The notes: generated from the sequence alone by a model not told the origin. 64,000 bases of DNA from G023898405 sp964368985 (GCA_964368985.1 CAYJDW010000005.1:1-64000), one strand, 5' to 3'; shown: positions 25,218 to 34,890, counted from the stretch's first letter. Numbers and translations are program-made.

Positions 25218-26816
25218 TCATCGACATAAATCTCGCGCTACTGCTTCGCCAACTTTGAGCCCATCCACCGCTGCCGACATGATACCGCCGGCATAGCCTG
25301 CACCTTCACCGGCCGGATAAAGACCCTTGGTGTTGATACTTTGCCACGATTCATCCCGCTTTATGCGCACCGGCGAAGAAGTTCGAGTTTCAGCGCCGGT
25401 CAATACCGCATCATGCATTGCAAAGCCAGGGATTTTCGCATCAAAGGCATTTAAGCCTTCGCGAATAGCCTGGATCGCAAAATCTGGCAACAAAGTGCTT
25501 AAATCCCCGAGCTTAACGCCTGGTTTATAAGATGGAATCACCTTACCCAAACTTTTTGAAGGTCGGCCGGCGAGAAAATCGCCCACGAGCTGGCCGGGCG
25601 CATCATAATTGCTGCCGCCCAAAATAAAGGCACGTTGCTCAATTTTGCGTTGAAAATCGATACCAGCGAGAGGACCACCAGGATAATCAAGCGGCGTAAT
25701 ATCCACCACAATGCCACTATTGGCATTTCTCTCCACTCGAGAATATTGGCTCATGCCATTGGTCACGACATGGCCAGGCTCAGAGGTCGCCGCCACTACG
25801 GTTCCGCCCGGGCACATGCAAAAACTATAGACCGAACGATCATTGGCGCAATGATGCACCAATTTATAATCAGCAGCGCCTAAAAGAGGATTGCCTGCGT
25901 TTGCGCCATAACGACATTTATCGATCATGGATTGAGGATGCTCAACCCGAAAACCAATGGAGAAAGGCTTTGCTTCGATATAAACGCCCACCTCATGCAG
26001 CATACTGAAGGTTTCACGAGCGCTATGTCCTACCGCCAAGACGACATGGCGACTCTTTAAAAGCTCGCCGCCCTGGAGCTGCACTCCCTCAATTTGCTGA
26101 TTATTTATGAGGAGCTTTTCAACTTTACTGTCAAAACGGATCTCACCACCAAGAGCAATAATTTTAGCGCGCATTTTCTCCACCATCGAAACCAGGCGCA
26201 AAGTCCCGATATGAGGCTTGGAAACATAAAGAATTTCAGCAGGCGCTCCCGCTTCAACGAATTCAGTGAGCACCTTGCGGCTGCGAAACTCTGGATCGCT
26301 TATAAGACTGTAAAGCTTGCCATCAGAAAAAGTGCCCGCCCCGCCTTCACCAAATTGCACATTAGAATTTGGATTAAGCTCGCGCTGACGCCATAAAGCA
26401 AAAGTATCTTTGGTACGCTGGCGAACGATTTTACCACGTTCTAGAATAATCGGCTTAAAGCCCATTTCGGCTAAAACTAAGCCTGCGAATAGACCGCAGG
26501 GGCCCATGCCAATAACTAAAGGTCGCTCGCTCAAAGTGGGAGGAGCTTTTGCGACCAATTTATAGCGAGTATCGGGTGTGGGCCGAACTTCTGCATTGCC
26601 CTGCATCCGCTTAAAAACCGCGGCCTCATTGGAAAGCTCCAAATCAACCGTATAAATGAGCCAAATAGCGGTCTTTTTTCGCGCATCGACGCCCCGGCGA
26701 AAAACCTCAAGCTTTATAAGCTCTTCATCTTTGATGGATAAATATGACACGACCGCCCGTCGAAGCTCGGTCTCGCTGTGATTAAGCGGAAGTTTTAACT
26801 GAGTGATACGTAACAT
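25218..26816 (-). CDS. FAD-dependent dehydrogenase (COG2509-like)
   Basis: 532 aa from the ATG at 26816 (MLRITQLKL). An N-terminal domain of about 80 residues precedes the FAD-binding motif VIGMGPCGLFAGLVLAEMGF. Further blocks: NSNVQFGEGGAGTFSDGKLYS, RHVVLAVGHSARETF, SFCMCPGGTVVAATSEPG and a C-terminal GLYPAGEGAGYAGGIMSAAVDG. This is the large family of uncharacterised FAD-dependent dehydrogenases; substrate is unknown. It ends about 110 bases before merR. Confidence 0.93.
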   Translation of the reverse strand: MLRITQLKLPLNHSETELRRAVVSYLSIKDEELIKLEVFRRGVDARKKTAIWLIYTVDLELSNEAAVFKRMQGNAEVRPTPDTRYKLVAKAPPTLSERPLVIGMGPCGLFAGLVLAEMGFKPIILERGKIVRQRTKDTFALWRQRELNPNSNVQFGEGGAGTFSDGKLYSLISDPEFRSRKVLTEFVEAGAPAEILYVSKPHIGTLRLVSMVEKMRAKIIALGGEIRFDSKVEKLLINNQQIEGVQLQGGELLKSRHVVLAVGHSARETFSMLHEVGVYIEAKPFSIGFRVEHPQSMIDKCRYGANAGNPLLGAADYKLVHHCANDRSVYSFCMCPGGTVVAATSEPGHVVTNGMSQYSRVERNANSGIVVDITPLDYPGGPLAGIDFQRKIEQRAFILGGSNYDAPGQLVGDFLAGRPSKSLGKVIPSYKPGVKLGDLSTLLPDFAIQAIREGLNAFDAKIPGFAMHDAVLTGAETRTSSPVRIKRDESWQSINTKGLYPAGEGAGYAGGIMSAAVDGLKVGEAVARDLCR

Positions 26817-26980
26817 TTGGCAATTCTCTTCGAAAAATCTCACGCTTATAACAGGCCCCCACGCTTGGCAATCTGGGTACGGGGTCATTTTAGGGCTAAT
26901 GACTGCCTATCTCATTCCAGAGGCAGATGATAAAACACAATCTGAGCTAGCTAAAGCAATCCCAGCAACTGGCCCCCCTC

Positions 26981-27057
26981 GTCATCTTCGGGCTTGACCC
27001 GAAGATCCAGCGAAAGGGCTACGTAGAAGAGATCCTCGGGTCAAGCCCGAGGATGAC
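26981..27057. repeat. Palindromic repeat of the TCATCCTCGGGCTTGACCC type
   Basis: Two 27-bp arms (26981-27007 and 27031-27057) are inverted copies with two mismatches, and each arm is itself a small hairpin. The same core recurs at 63454. It lies in the 264-bp gap before the small secreted-protein gene. This kind of element is common between genes in several proteobacteria. Confidence 0.8.
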
Positions 27058-27080
27058 ATTTTACCGATTTTACAGGAGAA

Positions 27081-27464
27081 CTAGCCACCACACCCGCAAT
27101 CCTCAATCTTGATAATTCTTTGAGTATTTCCCTTTAATTTTATTTTTTCCTGCTGATTATCTTGGTAAATCTTAATTTTGCTGCCTTCTTGACGCCAGGT
27201 GCCCTCCACCGCAGTGAGAGGGGCGTCAGCGCTTGCTTGCTCAAAAGAGGTATACTGACCATTGGCATCAAATTTAAAGCCTATGCGAGGAAAGGGGTTT
27301 AAAAAGGCATAATCAGCGGGTCTATAGACGTCCCCTTTTTCATCGCCCCCGGAAAGCTCTCCGTGGGAAATATAATAGGTAATGCCAAAAATTTCTGGCA
27401 GAACGATAGTAGCCTGTAGCTGTGCCGCAAGAATCGCTAATATTAGCCATCCAAATCGTCTCAT
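27081..27464 (-). CDS. Small secreted protein with C-terminal CGCGG
   Basis: 127 aa from the ATG preceded by GGAAGG. Signal peptide about 1-18 (GWLILAILAAQLQA). The mature part has YRPADYAFLNPFPRIGFKFD and a small beta-domain (TAVEGTWRQEGSKIKIYQD), ending DCGCGG. Function unknown. Confidence 0.6.
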   Translation of the reverse strand: MRRFGWLILAILAAQLQATIVLPEIFGITYYISHGELSGGDEKGDVYRPADYAFLNPFPRIGFKFDANGQYTSFEQASADAPLTAVEGTWRQEGSKIKIYQDNQQEKIKLKGNTQRIIKIEDCGCGG

Positions 27465-27497
27465 AAATAATCCTTCCGATGAGTTCACTTAGTCTAT

Positions 27498-27770
27498 ATG
27501 AACATAGGCTCGGCTCTTTTTCCTAGCGAAAACCTTATAAAAACAAGATCACAAAATTTGGCTTCAGAGAGAGAATTGTTTTTAGATAAAAAATCCAGCA
27601 CAAACTCAACTATTATTAGGTTAAAAAATACAGACCATTACAACGCGGTTCACCCAACAAACATTTTTTATATTCTGAAGAGGGCAAAAAGACAGCTAAA
27701 GACTATTGCCAAAATCGTTCTAATACTGTTGATTGGTAGTCAATCCACTGTGCAAATTGGAATTATGTGA
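27498..27770 (+). CDS. Doubtful ORF upstream of the MATE gene
   Basis: 90 codons, AT-rich, no family, no clear ribosome site. Its stop overlaps the GTG start of the MATE gene (TGTGA), which could mean translational coupling or nothing. Otherwise this 300-bp stretch holds nothing I recognise. Confidence 0.2.
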   Translation: MNIGSALFPSENLIKTRSQNLASERELFLDKKSSTNSTIIRLKNTDHYNAVHPTNIFYILKRAKRQLKTIAKIVLILLIGSQSTVQIGIM

Positions 27771-29122
27771 AAAATAAATCCTCCCTAGAGTCAAAGAAAA
27801 CAATTCTGACGCTCTCATTTCAAAATATGCTTGCTCTGGCATCAATCAATATAATGCTGTTTCTTGACAGGATTATGTTGGCTAAATTTGGCAAGGAATA
27901 TTTGAATGCTGCAGTTACTGCTGGTTCTTTGTGCAATATCTTTATTTTCGGGGCCGTTGCGGTGGTGGGCGTGGTTGATGTCTTTGTTGGGCGTTATTCC
28001 GGACAACATCAACCACGCAAAATTGGGGCAATATTGTGGCAGATGATTTGGTTTTGTGCCTTACTTGCTGCCATTTTCCTCGTTATTGCTCAATTGGGCG
28101 CGCCTTATTTATTTTCGTCCAGCGATCTAAGTCCTGAAGCGGAGAGCTATTTTCGCTGGCAAATGAGCATGGGAGCTTTGCCCGTATTGGTATCGGTCTT
28201 AACTTCCTTTTTTATTGGCACCCGGCGCTTTGCCTTTGTTTTAATCGCTGTCCTCTTGGCCAACCTCACCAAATTGGCCCTGCAATTCCCCCTTGTATTT
28301 GGCATCGAGGGTTATTTTCCTGGCCTTGGCATTAGAGGCGCAGTTATCGCCACCACCATAGCCAATCTGCTTCATTTAATCATTTTAGCGGCTATATTTT
28401 TTAATGCGAGCAACCGCGCTACCTATGGCACCGCCGCTTATAAACTGCAGCCTCAGCTCTTTAAAAAATGCATGAAGCTTGGCATCCCCCAGTCCATGGG
28501 CACCACTATCAATTATTCTACCTGGGCCATTGTGGTAAACATGCTTGCTGCCGCCGGCGAAAAACACTTAATGATGTATATCATTGTCGATAGCTTTTAT
28601 ACGCTGCTTGGCTTTTGTACTGAGGCGATGCAAAAAGCAGTTATGTATATTACAGCCAATCTTTTGGGAAGAAATAAATCCCATAAAATTCGCTTGATGC
28701 TTACCAATTCAATATGGCTATTATTATTTATTTTAGGCATATTAGGATTTCCATTATTATTGTTTCCTCAATTAATAACCAATACCCTTGAAATTGGCGT
28801 CTTAACCACTGGAGAGATTTATTTGGCCTGCGTTGTTAGCTGGCTTTATTTATCTTTTGAAGGCATCACCTGGATTTTAAGCGGCCTTCTGACAGCTCTT
28901 GAAGATAATTTATTTGTAGGCCCAGCCTATGCCATAGCTTCAATTTTCTTCGGTGTGGGCGGCACCTATTGCCTTACCGAATTGTGGTCTTGCGATTCCA
29001 ACATCACCTGCTGGGTCACCGTAATCTACGGATTGGGCTATGCACTATTATTGTTGGTGAGATACAAGAAAATGGACCCGCAGCACCTTGGCACCACGAA
29101 TCCCGTTTTACCCAGCGCCTAG
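27767..29122 (+). CDS. MATE-family efflux transporter
   Basis: 451-aa inner-membrane antiporter, about 12 transmembrane helices in two halves. MALASINIMLFLDRIMLAKFG-like start (MLALASINIMLFLDRIMLAKF), VDVFVGRYSGQHQPRKIG and, in the second half, KLGIPQSMGTTINYSTWAIVVNM fit the MatE domain. Expected to export organic cations or drugs by Na+ or H+ exchange; substrate unknown. Starts with GTG. It runs into the convergent ihfA gene with only 2 bases between. Confidence 0.9.
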   Translation: MKNKSSLESKKTILTLSFQNMLALASINIMLFLDRIMLAKFGKEYLNAAVTAGSLCNIFIFGAVAVVGVVDVFVGRYSGQHQPRKIGAILWQMIWFCALLAAIFLVIAQLGAPYLFSSSDLSPEAESYFRWQMSMGALPVLVSVLTSFFIGTRRFAFVLIAVLLANLTKLALQFPLVFGIEGYFPGLGIRGAVIATTIANLLHLIILAAIFFNASNRATYGTAAYKLQPQLFKKCMKLGIPQSMGTTINYSTWAIVVNMLAAAGEKHLMMYIIVDSFYTLLGFCTEAMQKAVMYITANLLGRNKSHKIRLMLTNSIWLLLFILGILGFPLLLFPQLITNTLEIGVLTTGEIYLACVVSWLYLSFEGITWILSGLLTALEDNLFVGPAYAIASIFFGVGGTYCLTELWSCDSNITCWVTVIYGLGYALLLLVRYKKMDPQHLGTTNPVLPSA

Positions 29123-29124
29123 AG

Positions 29125-29433
29125 CTATTCGATCAAGGCATGTCGCAATATCTGACTGGCTTTAAATGACAGTACCTTGCGAGCGGTAATTTCGATTTCT
29201 TCGCCAGTCTGGGGGTTACGGCCCCTTCTTTTGCGTTTTTGTCTTACTTCAAACTTGCCAAACCCTGAAAGTTTGACATGTTCGCCCCGCTCGAGCGATT
29301 TCTTGATTGACTCAAAAACTTTTTCCGTAATTTCAGAAGAATCCTTTTTAGAAAAACCGATTTTGCGATGAACACTTTCCACAATATCGGCCTTAGTTAA
29401 AGTCTTTGGATCACTAGCCGCGCTTTCTACCAT
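29125..29433 (-). CDS. ihfA: Integration host factor alpha-type HU-family protein
   Basis: 102-aa DNA-bending protein. TLTKADIVESVHRKIGFSK, LERGEHVKLSGFGKFEVRQK and RRGRNPQTGEEIEITARKVLSF are the HU/IHF core; the GRNP arm Pro intercalates into DNA. The KADIVE start and TGEEIEI place it nearer IhfA than HU. In related bacteria ihfA follows pheT directly; here pheT is 2.2 kb upstream with an opposed gene in between. Confidence 0.92.
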   Translation of the reverse strand: MVESAASDPKTLTKADIVESVHRKIGFSKKDSSEITEKVFESIKKSLERGEHVKLSGFGKFEVRQKRKRRGRNPQTGEEIEITARKVLSFKASQILRHALIE

Positions 29434-29746
29434 GTAGCACCCTGCTCCATATTCGTCTGTTTTGACCTACAAATGGTGCTAATATCCGACCACTTGCGAC
29501 GCCAAAAGCAAAAAGATGTCATTAACAGAAGACCATTTTGCACGGGTCAAAGTCAAATTATTGAATAGATATGCCAGCTTGTGCTACCTCGCGTACTTAG
29601 GTCGCAAAAACAAAATTAAGTTATGGCATGAGATATTATTAAATTTCTTATTTATCTTGAATTATCTATTAGCAGAAACTTAAAACCCACTGTCATTGAC
29701 AAATTTAATAGTGCTTATTAATACTTATTTAAATTATTACTATTTC
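29434..29746. other. 313-bp intergenic region
   Basis: Holds the ihfA upstream region on the minus strand (GGAG about 14 bases before its ATG) and a promoter-like TTGACA at 29696 for the plus-strand gene. No other gene was seen. Confidence 0.5.
29696..29724 (+). promoter_or_regulatory. Promoter-like sequence
   Basis: A perfect -35 TTGACA (29696-29701) with a weak -10 TAATAC after 17 bases (29719-29724), 23 bases ahead of the ATG of the next gene. The -10 match is poor. Confidence 0.45.
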
Positions 29747-31186
29747 ATGAGAAGTAAAATGCCTAAATTTTTAAGACATATAATCACTTTCTTTCTGTTG
29801 AATAATGTAGCGCTAACGATACATCCATCTGTGGAACCTTTGGAGAAATCCCAATATAAAGATTTTAACGTTGGTGAAGTACAACAGATAGATGATAAAT
29901 TTTATGTAGGAAGAATGGTTAGCGCTGCAGGAGTAAAACTATGGCTCGTAATGGAAAAAATTGATGAGTCTAATTTCAGCTCTTGGCTTCAATACATTTC
30001 TGTTCAGAGCCATCCACGTGCTATTGACTATGCTTATGCACTCGCAAAAGATAGTCCTTTGAAAGGAAATATCGCAGACGGCTCATGCCATTTCCAGAAG
30101 GTTTTATCGCAAACCTCCTATAAAAATAACGAAATTTGGGTTGCTTATATCACTAAGGCCAAAACTCCATTTAAAATCATTGATAGGGACAATGGCCTTA
30201 GTGCTCATTATTCTGCCACAAATTGGCATATGAAAGATGATCGATTTGCCAAAGATATTGAAATGTTTATGACCGTTACCTCCACGCCGGAGGCTTTGAT
30301 TACCTCTCATATGGGTATTGCCGGCACGCTAGAAGGAATTCAAACTCGCCAAAAAGGAATATCGCTCGATTTACATTCATTTGCTGCGAAAGTTATGTTG
30401 ATGCGTAATCAACATCGTAAACTTATGGTGAATGCTCCCGTATTTGCTATGGAAAATTTAATTGCCAATTCTCTGCCCGATCATACTTTTGTAGGAACTC
30501 GGCAAATGCAGAAAGAAATGGAATATGCTCAGAATATTGACCTTGAACAATATATTGGCTTATACGAAACATCCCTTAAAGAACAGCTTCGCTCAACCGC
30601 ACTCAACTACGCGACTACTAAAAACAATCAACTGAAGCGTGAAATGGAAGCATTTGATGCAGGCAGAAGAAAAGGCAGAACGAGAGAAGATTTGTGTCAA
30701 TACGTCGTAAAGCTGACACCAGATCACCATTCAATTAATTTCGATTCAGAAAAAGAGATTTTCATTGTATCGGAAGAAAAAATAGAGGCGAGCTTTAAAA
30801 AGCAGTTAGAACATAAGTTTCACTGGTTTAAAAATCCGTATTACTTTCCGGCCTCTTCATCGACCATGCGATCGCAAGAGTTTCTTAAATTCATGGAAAA
30901 ACATCCCCCTATATTATCCATCGGGCGAATACAGGAAGGCTTTAGCTGCATCATTTACGACCCAGCAAACCCTGAAATGGCATGGCTTAGCATTGATCAA
31001 TCTAACCAAAAGATATATGATTGGATGACTTTACAGCCTTTTGCTCCACTGGGTTTAACTCACTATATTGCAGTAGATTTGGTTGCACTTGCTAAGGTGA
31101 AGCCCCTCATTAAGATTGAGCCTCTAGAATTATATGAAAATTATGGCGCACCCTTAATAAACCAAATCTCAGACGACTTACTATAA
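29747..31186 (+). CDS. Exported protein of unknown function
   Basis: 479 aa if started at the ATG at 29747; the ATG at 29759 (MPKFLRH) is equally possible. Signal peptide (FLRHIITFFLLNNVALTIHPS). The mature region has no domain I recognise; it is AT-rich and has few Cys. It splits pheT from ihfA and is opposed to both, so it looks like a later insertion. An LRR-like remnant follows immediately. Confidence 0.6.
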   Translation: MRSKMPKFLRHIITFFLLNNVALTIHPSVEPLEKSQYKDFNVGEVQQIDDKFYVGRMVSAAGVKLWLVMEKIDESNFSSWLQYISVQSHPRAIDYAYALAKDSPLKGNIADGSCHFQKVLSQTSYKNNEIWVAYITKAKTPFKIIDRDNGLSAHYSATNWHMKDDRFAKDIEMFMTVTSTPEALITSHMGIAGTLEGIQTRQKGISLDLHSFAAKVMLMRNQHRKLMVNAPVFAMENLIANSLPDHTFVGTRQMQKEMEYAQNIDLEQYIGLYETSLKEQLRSTALNYATTKNNQLKREMEAFDAGRRKGRTREDLCQYVVKLTPDHHSINFDSEKEIFIVSEEKIEASFKKQLEHKFHWFKNPYYFPASSSTMRSQEFLKFMEKHPPILSIGRIQEGFSCIIYDPANPEMAWLSIDQSNQKIYDWMTLQPFAPLGLTHYIAVDLVALAKVKPLIKIEPLELYENYGAPLINQISDDLL

Positions 31187-31188
31187 AA

Positions 31189-31440
31189 GGAAATTTCGAT
31201 ACCGATGCCTTCTTTCATTGGAATAGGAAATGTGTTGGAAATCTTCACATTTCGCCCTTAGATTTTTTAAAGCAACCGCATTTGGAGTTTTTTGCTCGCT
31301 TGGAAGAATTTAAGATTGAAGGTTACATATTAGGTGCAAATTGTAATGATAACTATTTTTCACAAGATTTTATTAGTTATTTGAAGAGAAATAATAACCT
31401 AAAAATATTCACATTTAAACGATTATACCAACTGCATTAA
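31189..31440 (+). pseudogene. 5'-truncated LRR-like remnant
   Basis: 84 open codons with no Met. They read NFDTDAFFHWNRKCVG, HISPLDFLKQPHLEFFARL, YILGANCNDNYFSQDFISYL and LKIFTFKRLYQLH. The spacing of Leu/Phe and Asn recalls leucine-rich repeats of the eukaryote-like kind. It starts 2 bases after the preceding stop, in another frame, and has no start of its own. Confidence 0.4.
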
Positions 31441-31494
31441 ATTACTTTTGGAGATAATACTTTAAACGAAGCACTTGGCAAGGATTATGACATA

Positions 31495-31521
31495 GCAACG
31501 TGGAAATGCACCGTTGCTTTT
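31495..31521 (+). terminator. Possible weak terminator
   Basis: GCAACG (31495-31500) pairs with CGTTGC (31512-31517), followed by TTTT, on the plus strand between the LRR-like remnant and convergent pheT. Confidence 0.3.
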
Positions 31522-31622
31522 GCATTTGAACTGCTTGGGCGCTTCTGAAATAATTAGAATAGATTCGAGCTCGTTAAAGACCGAGCATAAAAGCAAGCGC
31601 GTGAACAAGAGCCCCTGTGCCC

Positions 31623-33791
31623 TTATTTCCGCACCACCGCGCCTGTTTTTTCCTGAGCCTTGCTCAAAAACTCAGCCACAAAACTGTCCGCATCCTCGTC
31701 GACCAAGGTGCGCTCAGGATGCTGAAAGGTCAGGGAAAAGGCCACCGATTTTTTGCCTGCGTCGATGTTTTTACCTCGATAAATATCAAAAACATTCAGG
31801 CGAGCCAGTTTGCTATGCTTTTTATTTACTTCATGAGCCAAAGCCAAAATATCGCCGATCAAAACAGTTTCATCGACAAGCATGGCCACATCTCTGCTGA
31901 TGGCGGGGAATCTGGAAAATACTTTGTAACGCGGCGTTTCAATGGCATGCTCGGCGAGCATCAACAAATCAAGTTCAAAAACAAAGACATCACCGGCAAC
32001 ATCTAAAACAGATGCCACGTCGGGATGCAGCTTGCCAAAATGGCCGACCTCTTGGCCATTAAGCAACACCGAGCAGCTTTCACCTGGATGCAAATAAGCT
32101 ATTTTCGCGCCATGGCGATAAATCAGTGGACTTTCAGGCAGGCTATCGTCGAGTTCCAATGCTTTAAAACATTCGCTCAAAATACCTTTCAAGTGATAAA
32201 AATCTCGCTTTTCAGCAGCATGATCAAAGGCGCTATAGGTCCCTAGGCCCGTCATGACACCAGCAATATATTGGCGCTCAAGGGAAAAACTATCGTGATC
32301 CAGTGAGCCGGTTAAACGAGTGGGGTCGGGCTTCGTTTCATCTCCGCGCTTGCCCAAAAATACCGTCCCCACTTCAAAAAGCTGAATCGATTGCTCTTGG
32401 TTGCGTTGATTATGCTGAACATTTTTAAGCAGCCCTGGGACAAGACTCATGCGCATGACGCCGTAACGCTCGCTCAACGGGTTCAGGACTTCAATCAGTC
32501 GCGCAGGATCATCAACGAAATGATTTTGATATTCTTTGTTCAAAAAAGCGTAGTTTACCGCTTCCAAAAAGCCCCGTGCCACTAAGCGCCCTTTTAGTTT
32601 TTTGCTCGAAGACTCGCCCTTAGCATTGACGAATAAATGAGCTTCTTTGCTATTTCCCACCGAGCTTTCGCTCACTTTGTCATAGCCAATCATGCGAGCA
32701 GCTTCTTCGATTAAATCTATCTCTCGCAATAAATCTGATCTAAAAGTGGGAACTCTAAAATAAATAGCGTCGCCGCGCTTGGCTACGGTCTCAATCCCTA
32801 AGCGCAAAAATTTTCGTCGCAGAACATCCTGATCAAAATTCTCTGGGCTCATCCCAAGCACCGCTTGGGCTCTTTCTGGCCGCATTTTTATCTCGAGGGG
32901 ATCAATGCGTTTTCGATAAGCATCGATCGGCTCCCGGCAAGCTTTGGCCTCACCCATTTCTACGATCAAACGAGCAGCATAGTTAAGCGCATCAACTACG
33001 CCATTTGGATCTGCGCCCCGTTCAAAACGATAACTGCTATCGGTATTAATGCCATGATGGCGGGCACTCAAACGGACATTTTTTGGTTCAAAATAAGCCG
33101 ATTCCAGAACAATGGTGGTGGTCTGGGGATTAATTCCACTACGCGCACCACCCACAATTCCAGCCAAAGCGATGGGGCCCGCTATATCGGCAATCACAAC
33201 ATCGGTAGGTCGCAGCTCAATATTTTGGCCGTCCAAAATTGTTAATGTCTCGCCTGCACGAGCTCGCCGCACCAGGACCTTAACGCGCGTGCCGTCCTTG
33301 TTAAGACGATCATAATCGAAGGCATGCATGGGCTGACCACGAGCAAGCATCACGTAGTTAGTAACATCCACGATGTTGTTGATGGGTCTGATACCACAGG
33401 CAAGCAAGCGCATGCGCAGCCAAGAAGGGCTTTCTTCGATTTTGACATTTTCAATCACTCGTAGCGCATAACGAGGACAATCGTCGGCATTTTCAATTTC
33501 GATGGAAACTTTTTCATGAATGGGACCAGCCATCTCTTTCAAAGACAGCATGGGCGAGCGCGTTCCCAAATCCAGCAAAGCCGCCAACTCTCGAGAAACG
33601 CCGAGATGACTCAAGGCATCGGCCCGATTAGGCGTGATACCAAGAGTAATAATGGTGTCGTCAAACTCACTTAAGCGCTCGACGCCTTCCACTTCAAGAC
33701 CAGCCATAGTGAGTGATTGGCACAGCTGTTCCACGTCGGCATCAGGCTTAATATCGAGATAATCCTTGAGCCAATTTAAGCTAACACGCAT
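31623..33791 (-). CDS. pheT: Phenylalanyl-tRNA synthetase beta subunit lacking the N-terminal tRNA-binding domain
   Basis: Partner of PheS in charging tRNA-Phe; holds the editing domain. The 722 residues include the N-terminal start MRVSLNWLKDYL...MAGLEVEGVE, the B3/B4 editing domain (RYALRVIENV, NNIVDVTNYVMLARGQPMHAFD), B5 (around RSDLLREIDLIEEAARMIGYD) and the anticodon-binding FDX-ACB domain at the C-terminus (FSRFPAISRDVAMLV). After about residue 43 the protein goes straight to TIITLGITPNRADALSHLG. The roughly 105-residue EMAP-type OB-fold normally between these blocks is absent. Sequence on both sides is intact, so it is not a frameshift. Confidence 0.95.
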   Translation of the reverse strand: MRVSLNWLKDYLDIKPDADVEQLCQSLTMAGLEVEGVERLSEFDDTIITLGITPNRADALSHLGVSRELAALLDLGTRSPMLSLKEMAGPIHEKVSIEIENADDCPRYALRVIENVKIEESPSWLRMRLLACGIRPINNIVDVTNYVMLARGQPMHAFDYDRLNKDGTRVKVLVRRARAGETLTILDGQNIELRPTDVVIADIAGPIALAGIVGGARSGINPQTTTIVLESAYFEPKNVRLSARHHGINTDSSYRFERGADPNGVVDALNYAARLIVEMGEAKACREPIDAYRKRIDPLEIKMRPERAQAVLGMSPENFDQDVLRRKFLRLGIETVAKRGDAIYFRVPTFRSDLLREIDLIEEAARMIGYDKVSESSVGNSKEAHLFVNAKGESSSKKLKGRLVARGFLEAVNYAFLNKEYQNHFVDDPARLIEVLNPLSERYGVMRMSLVPGLLKNVQHNQRNQEQSIQLFEVGTVFLGKRGDETKPDPTRLTGSLDHDSFSLERQYIAGVMTGLGTYSAFDHAAEKRDFYHLKGILSECFKALELDDSLPESPLIYRHGAKIAYLHPGESCSVLLNGQEVGHFGKLHPDVASVLDVAGDVFVFELDLLMLAEHAIETPRYKVFSRFPAISRDVAMLVDETVLIGDILALAHEVNKKHSKLARLNVFDIYRGKNIDAGKKSVAFSLTFQHPERTLVDEDADSFVAEFLSKAQEKTGAVVRK

Positions 33792-33837
33792 GACGGATGC
33801 TCCAAAGACTTAGGGATTTAGTGCCAAGCCTTGCAAA

Positions 33838-34890
33838 TTAAAATTGTCGCAAAAAGCGCAGGTCATTTTCATAAAATAAGCGGATATCGGGAATACCATA
33901 ACGCAGCATAGCGATGCGTTCAACGCCAAGCCCGAAAGCAAAGCCGCGATATTTTTCACTATCATAGCCACACGCATTAAATACTTCAGGATCCACCATA
34001 CCGGCACCTAAAATTTCAATCCAGCCGGTGCCTTTGCATAAACGGCATTCTGGATCTCGATCGCAGGAAAAACAGCTGACATCTATTTCCATGGACGGTT
34101 CGGTGAAGGGGAAATAACTTGGACGCATGCGAATCCGCGCATCCTTTGAAAAAACACCAGTGGCAAAAGCCGCCAAAGTACCTTTCAAGTCCGCCAAAGA
34201 TACTTTCTCGTCGACATAAAGGCCTTCGATCTGAGTAAACATTGGGGAATGGGTAATATCATCGTCTCTACGAAATACCCGGCCGAAACTCATCACACGA
34301 ATAGGCGGAACTTTTTTAGCCATCATCGCCCGAATTTGCACAGGACTCGTATGAGTCCGCAGCATCACGTCTTCGCTGATATAAAAAGTATCTTGCATAT
34401 CCCGAGCTGGATGGCTCTTAGGCATATTGAGAGCTTCGAAATTATAGAAATCGTGTTCGATCTCTGGGCCGCTCGCTTTTGCAAAGCCGAGCTTCTCCAA
34501 AACCGAGAAGATCACTTCAGCCGTCTCTGTGAGGGGATGAAGCGCTCCGAAACTATGGATTCGGCCAGGCACCGAGGTGTCGATGGCTTTTTCCAGCTGT
34601 TTATTTTTAAGATCTTCACAAATCGCTGTTTCTTTAAGCTCTAGTTCGCTTAATAAACAGTCCCGCACATCATTGGCCACTTTGCCCAAATCAGCTCTTT
34701 CATCACCAGGAATTTGCCCTAGTGAAGACAAAACTTTTTTAAGCTCGCCCTTTTTGCCGAGATAAGAAGCCTTTAACAGGTTAAGTTCTTCTTTGTCTTT
34801 GGCATGGTGCAGCTTTGAAAGCGCCTCGTCTTTTAATTTGAGCAAGGCGGATTTCAGATTGGGCACAGAAGTTTCATCAAGAGCTTGCAT
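33838..34890 (-). CDS. pheS: Phenylalanyl-tRNA synthetase alpha subunit
   Basis: Catalytic subunit, class II synthetase, 350 aa. An N-terminal coiled coil (about 10-90) is followed by motif 2 (RVMSFGRVFRRDDDITHSPMFTQIEGLYVDE), a Cys-rich insert CFSCDRDPECRLCKGTGWIEILGAGMV that may bind zinc, and motif 3 GFAFGLGVERIAMLRYGIPDIR. The order rplT-pheS-pheT is standard. It is followed by pheT after 46 bases. Confidence 0.97.
   Translation of the reverse strand: MQALDETSVPNLKSALLKLKDEALSKLHHAKDKEELNLLKASYLGKKGELKKVLSSLGQIPGDERADLGKVANDVRDCLLSELELKETAICEDLKNKQLEKAIDTSVPGRIHSFGALHPLTETAEVIFSVLEKLGFAKASGPEIEHDFYNFEALNMPKSHPARDMQDTFYISEDVMLRTHTSPVQIRAMMAKKVPPIRVMSFGRVFRRDDDITHSPMFTQIEGLYVDEKVSLADLKGTLAAFATGVFSKDARIRMRPSYFPFTEPSMEIDVSCFSCDRDPECRLCKGTGWIEILGAGMVDPEVFNACGYDSEKYRGFAFGLGVERIAMLRYGIPDIRLFYENDLRFLRQF

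Noticed and set aside
27498..27770. 90-codon ORF as a firm gene ahead of the MATE transporter
   Set aside because: No family, weak composition and no ribosome site; listed only as doubtful.
29696..29746. TTG start for the exported protein at 29.7 kb
   Set aside because: The TTG is the first codon-like part of a perfect TTGACA promoter box; a signal peptide start lies further down.
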